Shown here: piece after piece, positions 10,094 through 18,510 of the stretch
Layout of the letters: each line of letters opens with the position of its first letter
Position numbering within the stretch: position 1 is the stretch's first letter
Notes under the pieces: model-generated
Database searches by the model: none
What the model saw: only the letters and a program-made list of their open reading frames with translations
Told to the model about the DNA's origin: nothing
Source: Phaeovulum vinaykumarii
Lineage (GTDB): Bacteria > Pseudomonadota > Alphaproteobacteria > Rhodobacterales > Rhodobacteraceae
Length of the DNA stretch: 64,000 nt
Direction of reading: 5' to 3'
Assembly (NCBI RefSeq): GCF_900156695.1
Contig: NZ_FTOM01000010.1
Location: forward strand, 1-64,000
Position numbers and translations under genes: made by a program

Positions 10094-11191
10094 TCAGCGG
10101 AACAGGACCAGCGCGCCCGGCGACCAGGCCACGCGGGTGCGCGTGCCGATATCCAGCACCGGCCGCCCGAAGACATTGCGCATCGAGATGCGCACCGAAT
10201 GGTCCAGCCCGTCCAGTCGCACGTCGTAATAGGTCATGTCGCCGTAATAGACGACCTCCTCCACGACGCCTGGCGCCTCGCGCCCGCCGGCCTGCTGGCC
10301 CTCATAGAGAATGGTCAGCGTCTCGGGGCGCATGCCGACGCTGGCCGGCCCGCCGCGCGTCACACCCGGCGCCTGCGCCGGCTCGATCTCGACCTGGCCC
10401 AGCCCGGCCACCTCCAGCTGGATATGGCCGCCCGCCTCGCCCGTCACCTGGCAGGGCAGGAAGTTCATCACCCCGATGAACTCGGCCACGCGGCGCGAGT
10501 TCGGCCGGCGATACAGCGTCTCGGGGTCGGCCAGCTGCGCGATCTCGCCCTCGAACATGACCGCGATCCGGTCGGACATGACCAGCGCTTCCTCCTGATC
10601 GTGGGTGACCAGCACGAAGGTGATCCCGACCTCGCGCTGAAGCTTGATCAGCTCGACCTGCATCTGTTCGCGGATCTTGCGATCCAGCGCCGAAAGCGGC
10701 TCGTCCAGAAGCAGCACCTTGGGCTTGAGGATCAGCGCCCGCGCCAGCGCCACGCGCTGCCGCTGCCCCCCCGACAGCGCATGCGCCGCGCGCGCGCCAT
10801 AGCCCTTCAGGCCCACCATCTCGAGCGCCTCCTCGACCGCGCGGGCCTTTTCGGCGCGCGACCGCGGATCGCGGCGCAGCCCGAAGCCCACGTTCTCGGC
10901 CACGCTCAGATGCGGAAAGATCGCATAGCTCTGGAACACCATGTTCGTGGGCCGCTTGTTGGCGGGCACATTCTCCATGTGCCGCCCGTCGATCATCACC
11001 GCCCCCGAGGAAATGTCCTCGAACCCCGCGATGGTGCGCAAAAGCGTGGTCTTGCCGCAGCCCGACGGCCCCAGAAGCGAGAAGAACTCGCCGCCGTTGA
11101 TGCGTGCGCTGATCCCGCGCAGGGCGTGATAATCGCCGTAATATTTGTGGACGTTGTCGAATTCGATCATCGTCGCGCGCGATGTGCTCAC
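10094..11191 (-). CDS. Polyamine-type ABC transporter ATP-binding protein
   Basis: A 365-residue ATPase of the spermidine/putrescine (PotA) class of importers. Walker A is LGPSGCGKTTLLR, the signature is LSGGQRQRVALARAL, Walker B is KVLLLDEPLSALD, and the switch His is in LVTHDQEEAL. After about residue 240 there is a C-terminal OB-fold (TOBE) domain typical of regulated importers. Its start overlaps the upstream permease gene by 4 bp. The three-gene set permease-permease-ATPase is complete except for the periplasmic binding protein. The substrate could also be another small organic amine, so the potA name is withheld. Confidence 0.9.
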   Translation of the reverse strand: MSTSRATMIEFDNVHKYYGDYHALRGISARINGGEFFSLLGPSGCGKTTLLRTIAGFEDISSGAVMIDGRHMENVPANKRPTNMVFQSYAIFPHLSVAENVGFGLRRDPRSRAEKARAVEEALEMVGLKGYGARAAHALSGGQRQRVALARALILKPKVLLLDEPLSALDRKIREQMQVELIKLQREVGITFVLVTHDQEEALVMSDRIAVMFEGEIAQLADPETLYRRPNSRRVAEFIGVMNFLPCQVTGEAGGHIQLEVAGLGQVEIEPAQAPGVTRGGPASVGMRPETLTILYEGQQAGGREAPGVVEEVVYYGDMTYYDVRLDGLDHSVRISMRNVFGRPVLDIGTRTRVAWSPGALVLFR

Positions 11192-11994
11192 AGGAAGCCT
11201 CCGGTGTCCTTGATGCCGGTCCGGGCAACGCCGCGGCGGCGGAAATATTCGGCGATGGTCAAGAGCAGGACCGACATCGCCACCAGCACCGTCCCCAGCG
11301 CCATGATCATCGGGATCCCCTTGGGAAAGCGCAGTTGCGAGAAGATATAGGTGGGCAGGGTCGGCTCGGCGCCCGCCAGGAAGAAGGCGATGATGAATTC
11401 GTCAAGGCTGATCGTGAAGGAAATCAGCAGCGACGAAATGATCCCCGGCATCACCAGCGGCAGCGTGATCAGGCGGAAGGTCGAGAATTTCGTCTCGCCC
11501 AGGTCATAGGCCGCTTCCTCGAGCGAGCGATCAAGCGCCCCGAACGAGGTGTTCAGGATCGCCGCGGCATAGGGCGTGCAGATCAGCACATGCCCCAGGA
11601 TCACCGTGAAGGCCGAAAGCGACACCCCCAGTTGCAGCAGCACCACCAGCAGCGAGACCGACACGATGATCTCGGGCAGCACCAGCGGCAGCATGATGAA
11701 CCCCACGACCCCGCCCTTGCCCGGAAAGCGGAAGCGGGTCGCCGCGCGCGCCACGAACATGCCCAGCGCGGTCGCCATCACCGCCGATGACGTGGCGATC
11801 AGCAGCGAATTCAGCGTGGCCTTGCGCAGGGCCTCGTTCTCGGCCATCTGCGCGAACCATTGCGTCGTGAACCCCTTGAGCGGGAACGAGATCACGGTGG
11901 CGTCGTTGAAGGCAAAGAGCGGCAGCAGCAGGATCGGCGCATAGAGAAACAGCAGATAGGCCATCGCATAGAGGCGCAGGAACGGGATCTTCAT
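11188..11994 (-). CDS. ABC transporter permease (PotC type)
   Basis: A 268-residue inner-membrane permease with about six hydrophobic helices, starting with YAMAYLLFLYAPILLLPLFA. The EAA loop that contacts the ATPase is EEAAYDLGETKFSTFRLITL (about residues 160-180). Organisation and sequence match PotC-type subunits of polyamine importers. It overlaps both neighbours by 4 bp (ATGA), so the three subunits are likely co-translated. Confidence 0.9.
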   Translation of the reverse strand: MKIPFLRLYAMAYLLFLYAPILLLPLFAFNDATVISFPLKGFTTQWFAQMAENEALRKATLNSLLIATSSAVMATALGMFVARAATRFRFPGKGGVVGFIMLPLVLPEIIVSVSLLVVLLQLGVSLSAFTVILGHVLICTPYAAAILNTSFGALDRSLEEAAYDLGETKFSTFRLITLPLVMPGIISSLLISFTISLDEFIIAFFLAGAEPTLPTYIFSQLRFPKGIPMIMALGTVLVAMSVLLLTIAEYFRRRGVARTGIKDTGGFL

Positions 11995-12926
11995 TTCTGC
12001 CCCCTCAGGAACCGCCGGTTCAGCGCCAGAAACAGGATCGACACCACCGCGACGATCGCCATCGAGATCACCGCCACCGCCGAGCCCAGCGGCTTGTTGT
12101 CCATGTCGAGCATCCGCGCCTGGATCAGGTTGGCCACCATCGGGATCTTGCCGCCGCCGATCAGCTGCGGGGTCACGTAATCCCCGATCGTGGGAATGAA
12201 GACGATCAGCACCGCCGCGATCACGCCGGGCATGGCCAGGGGCAGCGTCACCCGCCAGAAGGTCATCAACCGGCTCTCGCCCAGATCCTGCCCCGCCTCC
12301 AGCAGTGCCCGGTCGATCTTCTCCAGCGCCACATAGATCGGCAGGATAGCGAAGGGCGCATAGGAATGGGACAGCGTCAGCACGATGGAATTGACGTTAT
12401 AGAGCAGGAATTCCAGCGGCTTGTCGATCAGCCCCAGCTCCTTGAGGCCGGAATTGACGACGCCGTTGTAGCCCAGGATCACCTTCCACAGGAACACCCG
12501 GATCAGATACGAGGTCCAGAACGGAATGGTGATCAGGAACAGCCAGCGCGCCTTGAGCGCGGGGGCGACGTGAAAGGACAGGTAATAGGCGATCGGAAAG
12601 GCCGTCAGCACCGTGGCCAGCGTCACCAGCCCCGACACCCACAACGACCGCTGCATCAGCGCGGCAAAGATCGGATCGCTCAGCGTGGCCTGATAATTCT
12701 CGAGCGTGAATTCGGGAATGATCGTCAGATAGCCGTCCTTGAAGAAGGAAAAGGTGAACAAGGTCACCAGCGGTGCGGCCAGCAGCAACAGCGCGTAAAG
12801 CGCGGTCGGGCTGATCAGAAGCCAGCCGTTGACGGCCTCGGAATGGCGCAGCCGCGTCAAGAGCGGCGCCGCCCTCTGCGGCCCCGTGCTGTCGCCTCCG
12901 TTCCTGACGTCTGTGTCGCTGTCCAT
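11991..12926 (-). CDS. ABC transporter permease (PotB type)
   Basis: A 311-residue permease, first gene of the transporter operon. A polar N-terminal stretch of about 30 residues precedes the first helix (GWLLISPTALYALLLLAAPL). The EAA loop reads LLEAGQDLGESRLMTFWRVT. It belongs with PotB subunits of polyamine importers. The 220 bp upstream separate it from the ALDH-like gene on the same strand and presumably carry a promoter, but no box is convincing. No solute-binding protein gene is adjacent, which is unusual for this family. Confidence 0.9.
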   Translation of the reverse strand: MDSDTDVRNGGDSTGPQRAAPLLTRLRHSEAVNGWLLISPTALYALLLLAAPLVTLFTFSFFKDGYLTIIPEFTLENYQATLSDPIFAALMQRSLWVSGLVTLATVLTAFPIAYYLSFHVAPALKARWLFLITIPFWTSYLIRVFLWKVILGYNGVVNSGLKELGLIDKPLEFLLYNVNSIVLTLSHSYAPFAILPIYVALEKIDRALLEAGQDLGESRLMTFWRVTLPLAMPGVIAAVLIVFIPTIGDYVTPQLIGGGKIPMVANLIQARMLDMDNKPLGSAVAVISMAIVAVVSILFLALNRRFLRGQK

Positions 12927-13146
12927 CCCGTCGCCCCTCGTGTCCCGGCCCGAAGACAGGGCCCGCTACCGGCCCCGCCGCGGGCGACGTTTACACAAGC
13001 TTACGGCCCGGAAAAGGGGCGTCCTGCCGGGAAAGTCGGCACCTTGCCCCGCGATGGGCCATGTGCCTAATTCTTGGGCGGTTCGACGGGCTGCGCGAAG
13101 CCCGCGCAAGCGGCCCGATCCCCGCTCGCCCCCCCTCCTGCCCGTC

Positions 13147-13785
13147 TCAGCCGCGCCTCGGCTCGGAGGGGCGGCCCGCTTGGGGATCGTCGCCCCAGGG
13201 CGGCGCCCCGCTCTCGACATGCAACAGCGCCAGCACCCCCGCCGGCAAGGGCGGCGCCGGGCGGGCGGCGTCCGCTCCGGCCTGGCCCGCCCCGCCCGCA
13301 GGCGGGGCCAGCCCGAAGACCGCCTCGATGGCGGCGCCGGGCTGTTCCTGCCCCAGAAGAAGGACTGCCTCACCCGCAGACAGCGCCCCGAGCGCCGCCG
13401 CGATCAGCACCCCGGCCGGGGCGTCCGGCGCGGCCCCGCCGATCTGCTGAACAGACAGACACCGCACCCCCGCCACCGGAACGCCCCAAAGGCAGGGCGC
13501 AGGCGGCGCGGTCAGCCCCAGGCGCCGGCGGATGGGCGCCAGACAGGCCTGCCGTCCCTCGGTTCCCAGCGCCCGCCAGGCTTCCCGCCCCGCGCAAAGG
13601 GCGCTTTGCGCGCGCGCCAGATCGCGCGGGCCGGCCAGCACCACGTTCAAGCCCCCCCGCAGCGCCATCCGCCCGTCAAGCGGCGCCCGCCAGGCCCCGC
13701 CCACGTAATGGGCCAGCGCCACTTCGGGATCGGCCTGAGGATCGGGGCCATGGGCGGGAGCAGGGGGCATCAGCGGAACCACCAT
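13147..13785 (-). CDS. Aldehyde dehydrogenase-like N-terminal fragment
   Basis: A 212-residue protein. Residues about 25-85 look like the start of an aldehyde dehydrogenase (HYVGGAWRAPLDGR, then DLARAQSALCAGREAWRALG and a following RxxxLxPIRRRL). The rest is Ala/Gly/Pro-rich. The NAD-binding and catalytic Cys/Glu segments of a normal 480-500-residue ALDH are absent. It begins 5 bp after the stop of the MocR regulator, so it is co-transcribed with it. It may be a decayed ALDH or a repurposed short protein; ALDHs commonly accompany MocR/GabR regulators in amine and GABA catabolism. It is not expected to be an active dehydrogenase. Confidence 0.55.
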   Translation of the reverse strand: MVVPLMPPAPAHGPDPQADPEVALAHYVGGAWRAPLDGRMALRGGLNVVLAGPRDLARAQSALCAGREAWRALGTEGRQACLAPIRRRLGLTAPPAPCLWGVPVAGVRCLSVQQIGGAAPDAPAGVLIAAALGALSAGEAVLLLGQEQPGAAIEAVFGLAPPAGGAGQAGADAARPAPPLPAGVLALLHVESGAPPWGDDPQAGRPSEPRRG

Positions 13786-13789
13786 CGGC

Positions 13790-15226
13790 TCAGACCGGCA
13801 GATCGCCGGGCGGGTTGTCCAGAAGCCGCGCCAGCCGCTCGAGCGCGCGGGCAAAGCGCTCCTCGGGGATGCCGCTGGCCACGGCGATGCGCACGGCATT
13901 GGGCGCGTGGCTCTCGGCCAGCGCATATTCATCGGCCGACCGCAGAAGGACGCCCTCGGCCTCGGCCATCCGGGTGAAGGTCGACGACCGCCAGCCCGCC
14001 GGCAGCCGCAGCCACAGGAAGGACAGCCCCTCCTGCCAGACCAGATCGAACCGGCCCAGCGTCGCCACGGCGATCTCGACCCGGCGCGCGGCCACGTCCT
14101 GGGCCGCCTTGCGCAGCCGCTCGGCCTCGCCCGAGCGGATCAGATGCGTGGCGATCTCGGTCACCGGGCGCGACAGGCCGAAATAGCTGTGCTGCGCGGC
14201 CAGCCGGCCGGCCTCGCCCATGCCCTCGGGACAGACCACCATCCCGAAGCGCAGCCCCGCCGAGATGGTCTTGGACAGCGACGTGACATACCAGGTCCGC
14301 TCGACCGCCAGTTCGCGCAAGGCGGGCAGATCGACCGCCGGCGAGGAATAGCAATCGTCTTCCAGGATCTGGAGATCATGCCGCCGCGCCACCGCCACGA
14401 TCTCGGCCCGCCGGCGCGCCGACATCCGCGCCGCGGTCGGGTTCTGGGCCTCAGGCGTCAGACAGACCACCTGCCCGCCATGGCGTCGGCACGCCGCATC
14501 CAGCGCGCCGGGCACCATCCCCTCGGCATCGAGCCGCACCGGCACCACCTCGGCCCGCGCAAGCCGCGCGGCATGGCGAAAGCCGGGATAGGCCAGTTCC
14601 TCGGCCAGGACCACGGGTCGGTCGCCGCGCAGACAGCACGAGAACATCAGGTGAATGCCGTTCTGCCCGCCATGGGTCAGCACCAGATCTTCGGCCGACA
14701 CCGGCCCCAACTGGCACGCCGAGAGCCAGTCGCGCACGGCCTCGCGGCAGGCATGATCGCGGCGCAGGCCGGGGTATTGCATGTAGGCCGCGCCCACCTC
14801 GGCCGCGGCGGCCACCATCGCCGCCCCGATCGCGGCGCTCTGCCCGACATCGGCCAGCTGCGGCGAGCGCAGATCCACCGCCCCCTCGAGCCCGGCGCCG
14901 CGGTCCTCGTAGAGCGGCTGCGTCGGCCCCAGCCGCGCGGGGCGTTCGGCCACGAAGGTGCCGCGCCCGACCTGCGCCTCGAGAACCCCCTCCTGCACCG
15001 CCGCCTGATAGGCGCGCGCCACCGTCCCCGGCGTCACCCCCAGCCGCCAGGCCAGATCGCGCACCGGCGGCAGCTTGACGCCCGGCGCCAGCACCCCCTC
15101 GCGCACGGCATCGCGCAGGGCGCGGCCCAGGGCCTGGTATTTCGGACCGCCAAGCGCGGACAGATCCGGGGTCCACAGCAGGGGATCCCCCCCCGGCCCA
15201 CGGTTTTCAGCCGCAATTTCAGGCAT
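13790..15226 (-). CDS. MocR/GabR-family PLP-dependent transcriptional regulator
   Basis: A 478-residue fusion of a GntR winged helix (about 20-95: YQALGRALRDAVREGVLAPG, then LPPVRDLAWRLGV) and a fold-type I aminotransferase-like domain with the PLP lysine in TSLSKTISAGLRFG. Such proteins sense amines or vitamin B6-linked metabolites and activate or repress nearby genes. A GTG start at 15277 is open, but it would put the first operator repeat inside the gene; ATG at 15226, preceded by GATGGGGGTTCA, has a better ribosome site. The linked ALDH fragment and polyamine importer suggest amine control. The exact effector is unknown. Confidence 0.88.
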   Translation of the reverse strand: MPEIAAENRGPGGDPLLWTPDLSALGGPKYQALGRALRDAVREGVLAPGVKLPPVRDLAWRLGVTPGTVARAYQAAVQEGVLEAQVGRGTFVAERPARLGPTQPLYEDRGAGLEGAVDLRSPQLADVGQSAAIGAAMVAAAAEVGAAYMQYPGLRRDHACREAVRDWLSACQLGPVSAEDLVLTHGGQNGIHLMFSCCLRGDRPVVLAEELAYPGFRHAARLARAEVVPVRLDAEGMVPGALDAACRRHGGQVVCLTPEAQNPTAARMSARRRAEIVAVARRHDLQILEDDCYSSPAVDLPALRELAVERTWYVTSLSKTISAGLRFGMVVCPEGMGEAGRLAAQHSYFGLSRPVTEIATHLIRSGEAERLRKAAQDVAARRVEIAVATLGRFDLVWQEGLSFLWLRLPAGWRSSTFTRMAEAEGVLLRSADEYALAESHAPNAVRIAVASGIPEERFARALERLARLLDNPPGDLPV

Positions 15227-15264
15227 TGAACCCCCATCTGCACACAAAACACGCGGCTTGTGTT

Positions 15265-15366
15265 TTGTATCAGTCACAATGTTTCACTGGAAGAGATTGT
15301 GCCGCGATTGTATCTTAATCTAGCAGGCAAACCTGCCCGGCTTCAATCAAATTGTATCACTACAAT
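15265..15366. promoter_or_regulatory. Predicted MocR operator array
   Basis: Three direct TTGTATC repeats stand at 15265-15271, 15308-15314 and 15352-15358, spaced 43 and 44 bp (about four helical turns). The last is part of a perfect palindrome ATTGTA-TCAC-TACAAT (15351-15366). The array fills the gap between the divergent MocR gene and the DUF1127 gene. MocR-family proteins such as GabR bind direct repeats on one DNA face, so autoregulation is a reasonable inference; binding is not proven by sequence. Confidence 0.65.
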
Positions 15367-15454
15367 GCGACAGACCGGATCACCCGCGCCGATCCTGGCG
15401 CCAGACCTCTTCCTTCCGGGCGCGCCGCGCCCGCTGTCATCAAATAGGTGTCCC

Positions 15455-15673
15455 ATGTTCAGCCCGTCCCTCGCCCGCAATCCCGCTCGGACCGCGCCCG
15501 CCTCGGCGCCGGTGAAGCTGGCCGCGGCTCTGGTGCGTATGGCCGAGACCTGGCACACCCGCCTGCGCAGCCGACAGGCGCTGGCGCATCTCGACGCGCA
15601 TCTTCTCAAGGATATCGGCCTGGACCGCGAACACGCCCAGATCGAGGCCCGGCGGCCCTTCTGGCTGGCGTGA
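15455..15673 (+). CDS. DUF1127 (YjiS-like) small protein
   Basis: A 72-residue protein with the DUF1127 signature at its C-terminal half (LAHLDAHLLKDIGLDREHA, ending in FWLA). Members are short, Arg-rich and common in Rhodobacterales; some act in RNA turnover or phosphate/carbon responses, but the role of this copy is unknown. An earlier in-frame ATG (15260) would add an unrelated N-terminus running through the operator array, so ATG at 15455 was chosen. A strong terminator follows at 15745. It is divergent from the MocR gene and shares its upstream region. Confidence 0.85.
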   Translation: MFSPSLARNPARTAPASAPVKLAAALVRMAETWHTRLRSRQALAHLDAHLLKDIGLDREHAQIEARRPFWLA

Positions 15674-15744
15674 TGCGCGTGGCGGCGCTTCGGCCGCCTG
15701 CATGTTTTCCCTGAAAGGTCCCGGACCCCTGAGGACCTCTTCCT

Positions 15745-15772
15745 CGGCCGGGTTCATTCCCGGCCGCTTTTT
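15745..15772 (+). terminator. Rho-independent terminator after the DUF1127 gene
   Basis: A perfect 8-bp stem CGGCCGGG/CCCGGCCG with loop TTCATT is followed by CTTTTT. It lies 72 bp after the DUF1127 stop and points to the plus strand. Confidence 0.88.
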
Positions 15773-15817
15773 CGTGCGCGCGCCCGCGATGAAGGGCGCA
15801 CAGGGCCGGAGAAGGCG

Positions 15818-16495
15818 TCAGCGCCGGCCGGGGGGGCTGCCCACCCCCGCCGCGCGCTTGAGCGGCACGACCTGCGCCGTCATCCCCGCGCGCAAATCGT
15901 CTTCCGCGTCGCGCCGTGGCGCGGAAACGGGACCGGCATCCGGGGGCAAGATCCCCTCGGGATGGCCGTCGACCGCCTTGCGCGCCATTTCGCGGCAGGC
16001 CGGGCAGACATCATAGACGACCGCTTCGACCTGCCCCGTGGCCGGATGCACCCCGCCGTTCAGCACCTCGTCGGTCCAGAACGGGCCCCGACGCACGGAA
16101 TTGCAGAACGAACAGCGTTCGACGGCGGGTTCGTTCTCGGCGGCGGTCCGGTAAAGGCGGCGCAGCTTCGCCGGCCGCGACCACAGCAGATGATGGCTCG
16201 ACAGCACCATCCCGTCGGTTCCGGGCACAAGGAACATGCGGAAAGCGCGCGCCGCGTCCACCGTGTCACAGCGGTAGTCCAGCTTGATGCGCTTGCCGCT
16301 GAGCCTTGACTGATAGAGCAGCGCGTTGAGCACCGACCAACTGGCAGAGCCGGAAACGAAATCGCGCAGTGGCAGGCCCACGACGGCTTCGGAGACCGCG
16401 CCCGCGCCGCCGCTGGACAGAGCGGCGTCATCCCAACCGCCGCCCGTGGCGACGATCCGATTTTCCTGATCCAACAGATAGGACAACACACTCAT
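15818..16495 (-). CDS. PAS-like protein with C-terminal CxxC pairs
   Basis: A 225-residue protein of no named family that I recognise. Residues 1-115 look like a small PAS-type sensor (ENRIVATGGGWDD, VGLPLRDFVSG, then IKLDYRCDTVDAARAFRMFL). Residues about 128-170 carry two CxxC pairs, CSFC and CPAC, about 36 residues apart, suggesting one zinc site or a redox centre. A polar tail follows. ATG at 16495 (MSVLSYLLDQ) was chosen over a frame extension 14 codons upstream. It is a single gene between a terminator and the pyruvate kinase gene. A sensory or redox role is inference. Confidence 0.65.
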   Translation of the reverse strand: MSVLSYLLDQENRIVATGGGWDDAALSSGGAGAVSEAVVGLPLRDFVSGSASWSVLNALLYQSRLSGKRIKLDYRCDTVDAARAFRMFLVPGTDGMVLSSHHLLWSRPAKLRRLYRTAAENEPAVERCSFCNSVRRGPFWTDEVLNGGVHPATGQVEAVVYDVCPACREMARKAVDGHPEGILPPDAGPVSAPRRDAEDDLRAGMTAQVVPLKRAAGVGSPPGRR

Positions 16496-16632
16496 GAAAC
16501 CCTCCGCGACATGCGGCACACATAACACCCAACGCAATCAACGTTTCAGAGATGTACAAAGATGTCAACTTGACGTTGCGTCAGTCCCCGCCATTCATCC
16601 ACAGGGAAATTGCGCCCACACAATCAGGGCAT

Positions 16633-18336
16633 CTAGCCGCGTGTCCACAGCCCCAGCGCACCCAGCCGCGGCGATTTCTTGTCCTGGTGGCGCTCCATCC
16701 GCATCAGGATCGTGCGCAGGAAGTCCAGCCCTTCGAGCAGATGCGGCCCCTTGTTGAGCATCACGCAATCGGCGCGCTGGCTCATGGCGGCATCCGTCGT
16801 CTCGGCGCGGCTGGCCTGGCCGTCCTTGAGCAGCCCCTCGAGCACCTGCGTCGCCCAGACCACCGGCACCTGCGCGGCCTCGCACAGCCACAGGATTTCC
16901 TCCTGGATCTCGGAGAGCCGCGCCAGACCCAGCTCGACCGCCAGATCGCCCCGCGCGATCATCACCGCCACCGGCAGCCGCCCGCCTGCGGTCACGATCA
17001 TCTCGGGCAGGTTCTTCAGCCCCAGCGGCGTCTCGATCTTGAGCACGATCGCCGGCAGCGGCCGGCCGTCCGCGCGCGCCTCCATCGCCGCGATCAGCGC
17101 CAGCACATCGGCCGGGGTCTGCGCGAAGGACAGCCCCACCATGTCGGCATGCCCCACCACGAAATCCAGACACTCCAGATCCTGCGCCCCGATCGCGGGA
17201 ATGGCCAGGTCGACGCCGGGCAGGTTCAGCCCCTTGCCGGGCTTGAGCCGCGCGCCGCCCGTGCGCGTGGTCAGGATCTCGATGCGCGCGGCCGCCCCCT
17301 CGCACAGGGTGACGCGGCCGGTCAGCTTGCCGTCGTCGAAGCTGACCTCGACGCCGGGGGAGAGATGGCCGAACAATTCAGGGTGACTGAGCGTGGCGGC
17401 CAGGCGCGCCCCTTGCGCGGGGCGCGGGGCACAAGGAACAGCGCCGGCCTGGATCTCGATGATGTCGCCGGGGCTCAGCTTGGGCAGCCCGCCGGTCGAA
17501 GCCCCGGCTTCGGCGGTCAGGGGCGGCGCGGCATGGGCCTTGTGCTTGCCCTTGGACTTGCCCTTGCCGGTTTTCTCGGGGCCAGATTTCTCGGGGCCGG
17601 ATTTCTGCGCCTTGTCGCGGTCCTTGCCCGCGCCCCCCGGCGCCGGCACCACCGCCGCCAGCCGCAACTTGGGGCCCGGCAGGTCCATCAGCACCGGCAC
17701 CCGTCGCCCCGCCTGCGCCCCGGCGCGGCGCACGTGGCCGATCATGGCAGCCCAGGCGTCGGGCGTGTCATGGGCGCAATTGACCCGCACCGCATCGGCG
17801 CCGCCGTCGATCAGCCGGGCGACGAATTCCTCGGCCTCGGCAGCCACGCCCGGCAGGGTCACCAGCACGCGCGTTCCCGGCCCGTCGACGCGCGCACCGA
17901 AAAGCGCGTCGCGCCGGGCGGTGATGCGGGCCTGGCCTTCGGTGAAGCGGCGCGGATCGGGAAAGGCCGGACGGCCCAGCCCCGCCACGCGTTCAAGGGC
18001 GGCAAGGCTGGCATCCAGACTGGCGCGGACATGGCCTTCGCAGCGGCCCAGCGACGACAGCCCCAGCGCCGACAGCCGCGGCTGGAGCGGGCGCAGGTCG
18101 ATGGCGCGCAGGGCCAGCCAGGCCGCCAGATTCTGCGCCGAGGGCAGGAATTCGTGGCGCAGGATCAGACCATCCCAGGCCTCGATCCGCGCCGCCTCGG
18201 CCCGCGCCACCGCGACCGCCACCGCGCCCAGCTGCTCGGCCAGGTCGCGCGCGGCAAAGGCGTCGGCTTCCGCCCCGACCCGCCCGCCCGCAAGCCCTTC
18301 ATTCATTCTCGTTGTCGTCTCGCTCCGCCCATCCAT
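16633..18336 (-). CDS. Atypical pyruvate kinase-like protein
   Basis: A 567-residue protein. An N-terminal region of about 130 residues has no assigned domain. It is followed by a pyruvate kinase catalytic barrel: AVRVNCAHDTPDAW (substrate Arg/Asn/His loop), VLMDLPGPKLRL, PAIGAQDLECLDFV, IVLKIETPLGLKNL (catalytic Lys, Glu) and MIARGDLAVELGL (metal/substrate). A low-complexity Lys/Gly/Ser-rich insertion with a repeated SGPEK unit (about 240-262) sits where the B domain should begin. The sequence stops soon after the barrel, so the C-terminal allosteric domain is missing. It faces lysC divergently. The reading frame continues antisense through lysC, which is not real. Whether it is a glycolytic enzyme is uncertain. 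Confidence 0.8.
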   Translation of the reverse strand: MDGRSETTTRMNEGLAGGRVGAEADAFAARDLAEQLGAVAVAVARAEAARIEAWDGLILRHEFLPSAQNLAAWLALRAIDLRPLQPRLSALGLSSLGRCEGHVRASLDASLAALERVAGLGRPAFPDPRRFTEGQARITARRDALFGARVDGPGTRVLVTLPGVAAEAEEFVARLIDGGADAVRVNCAHDTPDAWAAMIGHVRRAGAQAGRRVPVLMDLPGPKLRLAAVVPAPGGAGKDRDKAQKSGPEKSGPEKTGKGKSKGKHKAHAAPPLTAEAGASTGGLPKLSPGDIIEIQAGAVPCAPRPAQGARLAATLSHPELFGHLSPGVEVSFDDGKLTGRVTLCEGAAARIEILTTRTGGARLKPGKGLNLPGVDLAIPAIGAQDLECLDFVVGHADMVGLSFAQTPADVLALIAAMEARADGRPLPAIVLKIETPLGLKNLPEMIVTAGGRLPVAVMIARGDLAVELGLARLSEIQEEILWLCEAAQVPVVWATQVLEGLLKDGQASRAETTDAAMSQRADCVMLNKGPHLLEGLDFLRTILMRMERHQDKKSPRLGALGLWTRG

Positions 18337-18510
18337 GGCGCACCCCCGATCCGGACCCCATCCGATCACCCTTGCACCCCGCCGTGACAGTTTCACGACA
18401 CCCGCGCGTGCAGGGGCACGACACCCCCTTCCCCCGGCTGCCCCTTGCAACGCGGCGGCTGGCCGCATATGAAGCCGCGCAATGGGCACGGGCAGGAAAG
18501 GGGCGCGGGA

